From positions 1-6,488 of the forward strand of contig CALJXB010000038.1 of assembly GCA_937974415.1 (NCBI GenBank): a stretch of 6,488 nt of DNA. The letters are read 5' to 3'. Origin of the DNA: an uncultured Kiloniellales bacterium (GTDB lineage Bacteria; Pseudomonadota; Alphaproteobacteria; Kiloniellales; JAKSDN01). Below are positions 1 through 5,829 of this stretch, in pieces. The notes under the pieces were generated by a model that was given only the letters and a program-made list of their open reading frames with translations, was not told the origin of the DNA and did no database searches. The stretch's first letter is position 1; the number at the start of each line of letters is the position of its first letter. The translations under genes were made by a program, and so were the position numbers.

Positions 1-1196
1 GGGGCCAGGCGGCGACGGCCGACCTCGAGGTTTACCAGGTCAGCGGGATCCAGGTCGACGTCACCGCGGATACCGCGACGACGGCCCGCGAGGCCGCCTT
101 GGCCGAGGGCCACCGCGAGGCCTACCGGCGCCTCATGGCGCGCCTGGTGCTTGAGGAGGACCAAGCCTATGTGCCGAACCTGGGCCAACGCGACGTCGCC
201 CAGCTGGTCCAGGACTTCTCGGTCGTCGACGAAAAGACCTCGGCGGTGCGCTATCTGGCCGAGCTGACCTTCCGCTTCAAGCCCGAGGCGGTGCGCGACC
301 TGTTCCGCGCCAACCGACTGCGCTTCACCGAGACCCGCAGCAAGCCTCTCCTGGTGCTGCCGATCTACCTGAGCGAGACCGGCGAGGTGCTGCTGTGGGA
401 GGATACCAACCTCTGGGCTTTCGCCTGGGCCGAGCGCGATCTGACCGAGGAGCTGGTTCCGCTTATGATTCCCCTCGGCGACCTGGGCGACGTGGCGGCG
501 ATCGACGTGCAGCGGGCGATGGCCGGCGACAGCGCCGCCATGAACGACATCGCGCTGCGCTACGGCGCCGAAGGCGTGCTGGTGGCTCAGGCCGGGCTGG
601 TGGGCGATCCGGCGGACGGGGCGGCCCGCTTGGACGTGGTCGCCGACCGTTATGACGACTCGGCCTGGCGCATCTACGCCGACAGCATCGTGCAGTCCGA
701 GCCGGGCGGCGCGGAGGTCCTTTTCAATCCGGCGATCGTTGCGGTGGTGGCCAGCGCGCAGGCCGACTGGAAGGCGGCCAATCACCTCAGCTTCGACGAA
801 CAGCGCATGCTGTCCGCTATCGTGCCGGTTTCCGAATTGGGCGATTGGCTCGAGGTCAAGAAACGCCTCGGCGGCATCGCCTCCATCGTGCGCATGGACT
901 TGGTCACCATGACCCGGCAATACGCCCAGGTGGATATCGGCTTCATCGGCGACGAAGAGCGGCTGTCGCGCGCCTTGTCGCAAAGCGATCTGGCCCTGTC
1001 GCGCAGCGCCTTGGCGGGCTGGGAACTTCGCCTCGCCGGTGCCACGGGCGGAGCGGCGGTTCCCCTGGGCGCGGTCGTGCCGTTGTCGGACCAGGGCGCG
1101 CAACCCCAGTCAGAGGTTCAGTCGGAGTCGTTGTCGGGGGCGGAGGGCGACGGGCTCCAGGAGGCGCCGGCCGAGAGCCTTTCGACCGTGGAGTGA
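1..1196 (+). CDS. DUF2066 domain-containing protein, 5'-truncated by the window edge
   Basis: The reading frame is open from the first complete codon at base 3 to the TGA at 1194-1196 (397 residues visible), so the true start lies upstream. The visible N-terminus (GQAATADLEVYQVSGIQVDV) resembles the beginning of a mature DUF2066 protein just after a signal peptide, with Ala-rich AxA-like residues before ADLEV. Export is therefore inferred, since the signal peptide itself is outside the window. Residues 20-50 contain the family-like stretch TAREAALAEGHREAY followed by RRLMARLV. The last ~32 residues are a Gln/Ser/Glu-rich, probably disordered tail. The family has no known function. The TTG at base 99 is an internal codon, not the start. 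The stop overlaps the next gene's GTG start, suggesting translational coupling. DUF2066 genes are often found beside perM and hda homologues in proteobacteria, which matches this context. Confidence 0.85.
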   Translation, partial: GQAATADLEVYQVSGIQVDVTADTATTAREAALAEGHREAYRRLMARLVLEEDQAYVPNLGQRDVAQLVQDFSVVDEKTSAVRYLAELTFRFKPEAVRDLFRANRLRFTETRSKPLLVLPIYLSETGEVLLWEDTNLWAFAWAERDLTEELVPLMIPLGDLGDVAAIDVQRAMAGDSAAMNDIALRYGAEGVLVAQAGLVGDPADGAARLDVVADRYDDSAWRIYADSIVQSEPGGAEVLFNPAIVAVVASAQADWKAANHLSFDEQRMLSAIVPVSELGDWLEVKKRLGGIASIVRMDLVTMTRQYAQVDIGFIGDEERLSRALSQSDLALSRSALAGWELRLAGATGGAAVPLGAVVPLSDQGAQPQSEVQSESLSGAEGDGLQEAPAESLSTVE

Positions 1197-1759
1197 GCAG
1201 GGAGCGCTTCATCGCATGGGTTCCGAACCTGATCTCGCTGGCCCGCTTGCTGTCGGTGCCGGTGATGGTCTACGTCATCCTGCAGGGCTACTACGCCGCG
1301 GCCTTTTGGATCTTTCTCGCGGCCGGCGTTTCCGACGCGGTCGACGGCCTGATCGCCAAGCATTACGGCGTGACCAGCCAGGTCGGCTCGTTTCTCGACC
1401 CCTTGGCGGACAAGGCCCTCCTGATCGGCGTGTTCTTGACGCTCGGCAGTCTGGGAGAGATCGCGCTCTGGTTGGTCATCATGATCGCATTTCGCGACCT
1501 CCTGATCATCGGCGGGGCGCTCCTGTTTCAGACCCTGACCCACTCGCTCAAGATGGAGCCGCTATTCGTTAGCAAAGTGAATACAGTTGCGCAGATCGCC
1601 CTCGCCGGTTTCGTGCTGGCGCGCCTCGGGCTCGATGCGTCGGGTGGATGGCTCGAAACCCTTCTGGTCTACTCGGTGGCGGCCACCACCCTGGCGTCTG
1701 GTGCGGCCTATGTCGTCAAGTGGGGCCTGCTCGCGGTGAACTACGAGGGCGACCGGTGA
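1193..1759 (+). CDS. CDP-alcohol phosphatidyltransferase, probable cardiolipin synthase of the mitochondrial (CAP) type
   Basis: This is a 188-residue integral membrane enzyme that joins a CDP-activated lipid to an alcohol. The start is GTG at 1193, inside the previous stop (GTGA). N-terminal PNLISLARLLSVP is typical of the family. The catalytic signature D48-x2-D51-G52-x2-A55-K56-x8-G65-x3-D69-x3-D73 is complete for the four Asp residues that bind metal and CDP, but the usual Arg after Ala is Lys56. Several hydrophobic segments follow. Residues 123-134 read PLFVSKVNTVAQ. As I recall the families, PGP synthase (PgsA) has GKxKTxxQ here, whereas eukaryotic cardiolipin synthase has SKxNTxxQ, with PTFISKVNT in the human enzyme. 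FLDPLADK and the following RD (101-102) also agree with that enzyme. The likely reaction is phosphatidylglycerol plus CDP-diacylglycerol giving cardiolipin plus CMP. PgsA remains the alternative. Family membership is near certain and the specific substrate is probable. Confidence 0.9.
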   Translation: MSRERFIAWVPNLISLARLLSVPVMVYVILQGYYAAAFWIFLAAGVSDAVDGLIAKHYGVTSQVGSFLDPLADKALLIGVFLTLGSLGEIALWLVIMIAFRDLLIIGGALLFQTLTHSLKMEPLFVSKVNTVAQIALAGFVLARLGLDASGGWLETLLVYSVAATTLASGAAYVVKWGLLAVNYEGDR

Positions 1760-2865
1760 GCGCGGCACTGAAGCGCCAGGCGGTCTTCTGGCTGATCGTG
1801 ATCGTCGCGTTCTTCGCCGGGATCTATCTGTTCCGCGAGATCTTGTTGCCCTTCGTGGCCGGCATGGCCGTGGCTTATCTCTTCGACCCGGTGTGCGACA
1901 GGCTCGAGCGGGCGGGCCTCTCGCGCACCCTGGCGACCACGGTGGTGACCGCGATCTTCGTCGCCGTCCTGGTGCTCGCCCTCTTGTTGCTGCTGCCGGT
2001 CGTCATCGGCCAGCTCACCAGCCTGATCGAGCGCCTGCCGGACTACATCGAAAGCCTGCGCGGACACCTGGCCAGCGTGATTTCCGCGCTCGAGTCTCGG
2101 CTGTCGCCGGAGATCATGGCGCGCATCCGCGAGGCCCTGGCGGACTCCGGAGGCAAGATCGCCGGCTGGATCACCGGCCTCTTGACCGGCCTGGTGAGCG
2201 GCGGCGTGGCGCTCGCCAACCTGCTTTCGCTGATCTTCATCACGCCGGTGGTGAGCTTCTACCTGCTGCGCGACTGGGACCGCATCGTCGACCGGGTCGA
2301 CCACTGCTTGCCGCGTGCTTCGGTCGGGGTGGTGCGCGAGCAGACCGCCCTGATCGACCGGACCCTGGCGGGCTGGGTGCGTGGCCAGTTCAGCGTCTGC
2401 CTCGTCCTCGGCACCTTATATGCGGCGGCGCTGACCTTTGCCGGCCTGGATTTCGGCCTGGTCATCGGCTTGCTGGCCGGTCTGCTCTCCTTCGTGCCTT
2501 TCGTTGGCGCCGCCGTCGGACTGGTCGGCTCGGTGGGCCTCGCCTTCGTGCAGTTCGACGACTGGCTGCGCATCGCCATCGTCGCCGGCATCTTCCTGGT
2601 CGGTCAGGTGGCCGAGGGCAATTTCCTCACCCCGCGGTTGGTCGGCGACCGGGTCGGCCTGCATCCCGTGTGGGTCATCTTCGCCCTGCTCGCGGGCGGC
2701 GCGCTCTTCGGCTTCGTCGGCGTTCTCCTGGCGGTGCCGGTCGCCGCCACCGTCGGCGTTCTGGTCCGCTTCCTCCTCCAGCGCTACCTGGAAAGCGATG
2801 TCTACGGCAAGACGGAGGAGCGGGCGGCGGCAGAAGAGACGGCCGGCGATGAGCCGGCCGTCTAG
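1756..2865 (+). CDS. AI-2E/PerM family membrane protein
   Basis: This 369-residue polytopic inner-membrane protein matches the usual family length of about 350-370. The GTG start at 1756 overlaps the preceding TGA (GTGA) and is preceded by GAGG at 1745-1748, a suitable ribosome-binding site. Hydrophobic segments lie near residues 9-44 (two), 59-84, 138-171 and 212-342 (four to five). A hydrophilic, amphipathic stretch at about 85-135 is typical of the family. Family-like motifs are SFVPFVGAAVG (245-255), EGNFLTPRLVGDRVGLHP (287-304) and ALFGFVGVLLAVPVA (316-330). The C-terminal tail after 343 is charged and Glu/Ala-rich. Members have been proposed as autoinducer-2 exporters (TqsA) or Na+/H+ antiporters, but most, including PerM, have no defined substrate. 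Quorum-sensing function should not be assumed here. The location between the phospholipid enzyme and hda suggests a conserved housekeeping role. Confidence 0.92.
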   Translation: MSAALKRQAVFWLIVIVAFFAGIYLFREILLPFVAGMAVAYLFDPVCDRLERAGLSRTLATTVVTAIFVAVLVLALLLLLPVVIGQLTSLIERLPDYIESLRGHLASVISALESRLSPEIMARIREALADSGGKIAGWITGLLTGLVSGGVALANLLSLIFITPVVSFYLLRDWDRIVDRVDHCLPRASVGVVREQTALIDRTLAGWVRGQFSVCLVLGTLYAAALTFAGLDFGLVIGLLAGLLSFVPFVGAAVGLVGSVGLAFVQFDDWLRIAIVAGIFLVGQVAEGNFLTPRLVGDRVGLHPVWVIFALLAGGALFGFVGVLLAVPVAATVGVLVRFLLQRYLESDVYGKTEERAAAEETAGDEPAV

Positions 2866-2881
2866 GGGCGCCACAGAGACC

Positions 2882-3592
2882 ATGGCCGGGCCTCAGCTCA
2901 TACTCGATCTCGGGCACCGTCCGGCCTTGGGGCGCGAGGACTATCTGGTGGCGCCCGGCAATCAGGTCGCGGTGGACTGGATCGACCGCTGGCCCGATTG
3001 GCCCCAGCCCGGCCTGGCGCTCTATGGCGAGGCGGGTGCCGGCAAGACCCATCTGACCCAAGTCTGGCGGAGCCGCAGCGGCGCGGTGGCGCTCGACCCC
3101 GACGCGCTCTCTACCCGCGAGCCGCCCGAGCTCATCGGCGACGCCCGAGCCTGCGTTTTCGACGCCGCCGAGGCCTTGTGGCAATCGGCGGCTTGGAAGG
3201 AAGACGGCGAACGCCGGCTGCTGCACGTCTACAACATGGTGAGCCAACGCGGCGGCCATATGCTCTTTGCCAGCCGCGCCGCGCCGGCGCGCTGGCCGAT
3301 CGCCCTGGCCGACCTGCGCTCGCGCCTGGCGGCCCTACCGGCGGTGGCGCTGGGGCCGCCGGACGAAGCGCTGATCGAGGCGGTCTTGGTCAAGCTTTTC
3401 GCCGACCGGCAGCTGGCGGTCGAGCCGGCGGTGGTGGGCTACCTGCTGCGTCGCATGGAACGGTCCTTCGCGGCCGCCCGCGGCATCGTGGACGCGATCG
3501 ATCGGGAGTCCCTGCGCTCGGGGCGTCCGGTGACCGTGCCCTTGGTCGGAGAGGTGATGGCGCGGGAAGGTTTCGGCGAGGGCGAAAGCTGA
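2882..3592 (+). CDS. hda: Hda-family DnaA regulatory inactivator
   Basis: This 236-residue protein resembles the AAA+ domain of DnaA without its DNA-binding domain. Hda joins the DNA-loaded beta sliding clamp and triggers ATP hydrolysis on DnaA, preventing re-initiation. Residues 5-10, QLILDL, form the N-terminal clamp-binding motif (QLSLPL in E. coli). Walker A is GEAGAGKTH (49-57). The Walker B region is ACVFDAAE (90-97), with one Asp where DnaA has a DD pair. ASRAAPARWP (130-139) and the SRL (147-149) with its Box VII-type Arg148 follow. The C-terminal lid helix contains MERSFAAAR (192-200). The start at 2882 is preferred because it places QL near the N-terminus as in homologues, with GAGA a few bases upstream. 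An in-frame ATG at 2849, inside the end of the previous gene, would add 11 residues. The gene begins 16 bp after the AI-2E gene's stop and ends 12 bp before the SDR gene. Confidence 0.92.
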   Translation: MAGPQLILDLGHRPALGREDYLVAPGNQVAVDWIDRWPDWPQPGLALYGEAGAGKTHLTQVWRSRSGAVALDPDALSTREPPELIGDARACVFDAAEALWQSAAWKEDGERRLLHVYNMVSQRGGHMLFASRAAPARWPIALADLRSRLAALPAVALGPPDEALIEAVLVKLFADRQLAVEPAVVGYLLRRMERSFAAARGIVDAIDRESLRSGRPVTVPLVGEVMAREGFGEGES

Positions 3593-3597
3593 GGAGG
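3591..3597 (+). promoter_or_regulatory. Strong Shine-Dalgarno for the SDR gene
   Basis: GAGGAGG ends 7 bases before the ATG at 3605 and overlaps the hda stop (TGA, 3590-3592). It is the closest match to the anti-Shine-Dalgarno consensus among the gene starts in this window and fixes the SDR start. It suggests efficient, independent re-initiation at this gene. Confidence 0.8.
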
Positions 3598-3604
3598 TCG
3601 CGGT

Positions 3605-4384
3605 ATGGATTTGGGACTAGACGGCAAGACGGCCATCGTCTCGGCCGCCAGCCGCGGCCTCGGGCGGGCCTGCGCCCGATCCTTGGCGGCAAACGGCGTG
3701 ACGGTCGTCATCGCGGCGCGCACCCCCGGCCCCCTGCAGGAGACCGCCGGCGAGATTCGCGCCGACTTCGGCGTGGAGGCCATCGCCGTCGTCGCAGACG
3801 TCACCACCCCCGAGGGCCGGGCCGCGTTGCTGGAAGCCTGCCCCCGGCCGGACATCCTGGTCAACAACGCGGGCGGCCCGCCGCCCGGCGATTTCCGCGA
3901 CTGGAGCCGCGAGGACTGGATCAAGGCCCTGGATGCCAACATGCTGTCGGCCATCGAGATGATCCGCGCGACCCTCGACGGCATGATCGAGCGGCGCTTC
4001 GGGCGCGTCGTCAACATCACCTCCTCGGCGGTCAAGGCGCCGATTGCCGCCCTCGGCCTGTCCAACGGCGCGCGCGCCGGGCTGACCGGCTTCGTGGCCG
4101 GCCTGGCGCGCCAGGGCGTGCGCCACAACGTCACCGTCAACAACCTGCTGCCCGGGCCCTTCGACACCGAGCGGCTGCGCGGTACCGCCCGGGCCGCGGC
4201 GGCGCGCGCCGGGCGCGAACTCGAAGAGGTCCTGGAGGAGCGGCGCCAGGCCCATCCGTCGGGCCGCTTCGGCCGGCCCGAGGAATTCGGCGAGGCCTGC
4301 GCCTTCCTGTGCAGCGGGCAAGCCGGTTACATCACCGGCCAGAACCTGCTGATCGACGGCGGCGGCTACCCGGGCACGCTGTAA
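3605..4384 (+). CDS. Atypical short-chain dehydrogenase/reductase-fold protein with degenerate active site
   Basis: This 259-residue protein is the normal length for a classical SDR and resembles FabG-type 3-oxoacyl-ACP reductases. The Rossmann region reads VSAASRGLGRA (12-22), where FabG has VTGASRGIGRA, so the first Gly of TGxxxGxG is Ala14. D65 of ADV, NNAG (87-90) and catalytic Asn112 are present. Ser140 is present in NITSS. A gap-free alignment to FabG (Ser to Tyr +13, Tyr to Lys +4) puts Ser153 in place of the catalytic Tyr and Arg157 in place of Lys (LSNGAR). The C-terminus has RFGRPEEFG and GYITGQNLLIDGGG, typical of SDRs. A BKR-like subgroup lacking a perfect cofactor motif and tetrad is known, and this protein fits it. 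Substrate and activity are unknown; it may bind nucleotide without classical catalysis. It is the last gene of the + strand run, preceded by a strong ribosome-binding site. Confidence 0.9.
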   Translation: MDLGLDGKTAIVSAASRGLGRACARSLAANGVTVVIAARTPGPLQETAGEIRADFGVEAIAVVADVTTPEGRAALLEACPRPDILVNNAGGPPPGDFRDWSREDWIKALDANMLSAIEMIRATLDGMIERRFGRVVNITSSAVKAPIAALGLSNGARAGLTGFVAGLARQGVRHNVTVNNLLPGPFDTERLRGTARAAAARAGRELEEVLEERRQAHPSGRFGRPEEFGEACAFLCSGQAGYITGQNLLIDGGGYPGTL

Positions 4385-4416
4385 GAGGTTCGTTCGACGT
4401 AAGGGGTTCGTTCGAC
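4381..4416. repeat. 18-bp tandem repeat (2 copies) at the SDR 3' end
   Basis: The copies GTAAGAGGTTCGTTCGAC (4381-4398) and GTAAGGGGTTCGTTCGAC (4399-4416) abut each other and differ at one base. The SDR stop codon TAA (4382-4384) lies in copy 1, and copy 2 carries an in-frame TAA. This is consistent with a recent local duplication in the convergent spacer. No function is evident. Confidence 0.9.
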
Positions 4417-4433
4417 GGCGGGCGACCGCGCCA
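4385..4433. other. Short convergent intergenic spacer, no clear intrinsic terminator
   Basis: This 49-bp gap separates the convergent SDR and rnd genes. Apart from the tandem repeat it holds only a tiny 4-bp stem with a GCGA loop (GCGG-GCGA-CCGC, 4418-4429) and no T-run in either direction. I see no canonical Rho-independent terminator, so termination here is probably Rho-dependent or further downstream. Confidence 0.6.
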
Positions 4434-5618
4434 TCAGGAGGCGGCCGATTTCTTCGGCGCCGCGCTCGGCGCCAGGTCGATCACGGCGATCTCCTTGCCG
4501 TCGGCGCCGAGGGCGAGCTCGCCGCGCTTCAGGGCCAAGGCGGCCTCGCCGAAAATGTCCCGCCGCCAGCCCTGCAGGGCGGGGATCGGGGCCTCGTCGT
4601 CGAGCGCCAGCTGCTCCAAGTCGGCGGTGCTGGCGACCAGCTTCTGGGCCACATGGTGCTCGTGGCATCTGAGCTTCAGCAGGACCTTGAGGAGTTCGAG
4701 CAGGGGCCCGGGATCGCCGTTCAGCTCGGCCCGCCGCACGGGCTTGGGCCGCTCATCGTCCGGCACCGCCAGGCCCTCCTGCACGGCCGCCAGGATGCCC
4801 TGGCCCAGGCGGCCTTGGGCGAAATCGAGGCTGAGGCCGCGGGTCCGGCCGAGCTGCTCGGCGCCCTTCGGGCGATGGGCGGCGATGTCCATGAGCTGCT
4901 CGTCGCGCAGGACCCGGTTGCGCGGCACGTCGCGGCGCTGGGCTTCCTCCTCGCGCCAGGCGGCCACCGACCGGACCACGGCGAGGAAGCGGCGGTCGTG
5001 CGAGCGCGGCTTGAGCCGCCGCCAGGCGTGCTCCGGGGTGAGGCGGTAGGTCGCCGGGTCGGTCAGGATATCCATCTCCTGGCCGAGCCAGGCCTCGCGG
5101 CCGTTGTGGCGCAGCTTACGTTTGAGCTTGCGGTAGATCGGGCGCAGGTGGATCACGTCGGCCAGGGCGTAGTCGATCTGGCGCTGGGTGAGGGGGCGAT
5201 GGGACCAGTCGGCGAAGCGCGAGGTCTTGTCGATCTTTGCGCCGGCCAGCTCGCGCGCCAGGGTCTGGTAGGCCACCGATTCGCCAAAACCGCAGACCAT
5301 CGCCGCGACCTGGGAATCGAAGATCGGCTTCGGCAACTTACCGGTCTCATGAAAGAAGATCTCGAGGTCCTGGCGAGCCGAATGCAGCACCTTGAGCAGG
5401 CTCTCGTCCGCCAGCATGCGGTAGAGCGGCGCCAGGTCGATGCCCTTGGCCAGGGTATCGATCGCCACGGCTTCCTCCGGCCCGCCGACCTGCACGAGGC
5501 AGAGTTTCGGCCAGTAGGTGGTGTCCCGCATGAACTCCGTATCGAGGGCGACAAAGTCAGCGCCGGACTGGCGGTCGCAAAAGGCCGCCAGGTCGGCAGT
5601 CGTGGAAATCAAAGTCAT
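4434..5618 (-). CDS. rnd: Ribonuclease D
   Basis: This 394-residue 3'-to-5' exoribonuclease of the DEDDy family trims the 3' ends of tRNA and other stable RNAs in the cytoplasm. The exonuclease domain (about 1-170) has all catalytic residues: D26 and E28 in LDTEF (Exo I), D84 in [11 protein letters not shown] (Exo II), and Y150 with D154 in IDYALADV (Exo III). These match E. coli D28, E30, D85, Y151 and D155. An HRDC domain follows at about 208-290 ([19 protein letters not shown], then [14 protein letters not shown]), then a second helical region and a Lys/Ala/Ser-rich end. The length is typical of alphaproteobacterial RNase D. The start is the ATG at 5618-5616, with AAGGG about 4 bases upstream on the coding strand. 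The gene is convergent with the SDR gene and divergent from aspS. Confidence 0.95.
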   Translation of the reverse strand: MTLISTTADLAAFCDRQSGADFVALDTEFMRDTTYWPKLCLVQVGGPEEAVAIDTLAKGIDLAPLYRMLADESLLKVLHSARQDLEIFFHETGKLPKPIFDSQVAAMVCGFGESVAYQTLARELAGAKIDKTSRFADWSHRPLTQRQIDYALADVIHLRPIYRKLKRKLRHNGREAWLGQEMDILTDPATYRLTPEHAWRRLKPRSHDRRFLAVVRSVAAWREEEAQRRDVPRNRVLRDEQLMDIAAHRPKGAEQLGRTRGLSLDFAQGRLGQGILAAVQEGLAVPDDERPKPVRRAELNGDPGPLLELLKVLLKLRCHEHHVAQKLVASTADLEQLALDDEAPIPALQGWRRDIFGEAALALKRGELALGADGKEIAVIDLAPSAAPKKSAAS

Positions 5619-5650
5619 TGCCCTTGCTATATCGAGATCCGCCGAGTCGG

Positions 5651-5690
5651 GAAAGGCGAGAGTGGCCGCGCCAGGCCATTTCTCGCTTTC
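5651..5690. repeat. Long imperfect inverted repeat / hairpin in the rnd-aspS intergenic region
   Basis: GAAA (5651-5654) pairs with TTTC (5687-5690). After a bulged G, GCGAGA (5656-5661) pairs with TCTCGC (5681-5686). TGGCC (5663-5667) pairs with GGCCA (5674-5678), leaving the loop GCGCCA. That gives 15 Watson-Crick pairs plus a possible G-T pair across a small interruption. No T-run follows on either strand, so it does not look like an intrinsic terminator. It could be a hairpin in the rnd 5' leader, an operator, or a repeat element. Confidence 0.75.
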
Positions 5691-5698
5691 TGTGGCAT

Positions 5699-5723
5699 CG
5701 GAGAAACCTCGGAGAAACCTCGG
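5699..5723. repeat. 11-bp perfect tandem repeat (CGGAGAAACCT x2, then CGG)
   Basis: CGGAGAAACCT occurs at 5699-5709 and again at 5710-5720, followed by CGG of a partial third unit. It lies between the inverted repeat and the putative aspS -35 element. The 11-bp period is about one helical turn, so both copies would face the same side of the DNA. A regulator site or chance slippage are both possible. Confidence 0.85.
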
Positions 5724-5748
5724 CGGCGTCGCGGCTCCCTGCCCAGCC

Positions 5749-5777
5749 TTGACAAAGCGAGCGCGACTGTGCCTCTT
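5749..5777 (+). promoter_or_regulatory. Putative sigma-70-type promoter for aspS
   Basis: TTGACA at 5749-5754 is a perfect -35 consensus. With a 17-bp spacer the -10 position falls on CCTCTT (5772-5777), a poor match to TATAAT. Alphaproteobacterial -10 elements tolerate more divergence, so this is plausible. Transcription would start near 5784 and give a leader of about 45 bases before the aspS ATG. The call rests mainly on the -35 and its position. Confidence 0.45.
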
Positions 5778-5829
5778 GCGCCCGAACCGGCCAAGCCTCG
5801 AAACTCGTCACTTCCGGGACACTTCCGCC

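Larger units (their letters stand above)
5619..5829. other. Divergent rnd-aspS intergenic regulatory region
   Basis: This 211-bp stretch should hold the promoters for rnd (leftward) and aspS (rightward). It contains a long inverted repeat at 5651-5690, an 11-bp tandem repeat at 5699-5720, a TTGACA element at 5749-5754, and a direct repeat of CACTTCCG just before aspS (5809-5816 and 5820-5827). On the - strand, GATATAGC just upstream of rnd could serve as a -10 giving a near-leaderless transcript, but I see no convincing -35 for it. I find no protein-coding signal of its own. Confidence 0.7.

Noticed and set aside
99..101. TTG at 99 as the start of the first gene
   Set aside because: The frame is open to the window edge and residues before it match the DUF2066 mature N-terminus, so the gene starts upstream.
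845..1192. In-frame upstream extension of the phosphatidyltransferase to base 845
   Set aside because: The extension is Arg/Gly-rich and lies inside the DUF2066 gene; the family's N-terminus begins at the GTG at 1193.
1648..1755. Upstream extension of the PerM-like protein to base 1648
   Set aside because: It lies within the phosphatidyltransferase gene; the GTG at 1756 has a ribosome-binding site and matches the family length.
2849..2881. Alternative hda start at ATG 2849
   Set aside because: It would put 11 extra residues before the clamp-binding QLILDL motif, which is close to the N-terminus in Hda proteins; kept as a possibility only.
4418..4429. Small GCGG-GCGA-CCGC hairpin as a terminator between SDR and rnd
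   Set aside because: The stem has only 4 bp and no T-run follows on either strand.
2998..5049. 683-codon open frame on the + strand running through hda, SDR and the rnd complement
   Set aside because: Arg/Pro/Gly-rich low-information protein typical of out-of-frame reading in GC-rich DNA; it overlaps three well-recognised genes.
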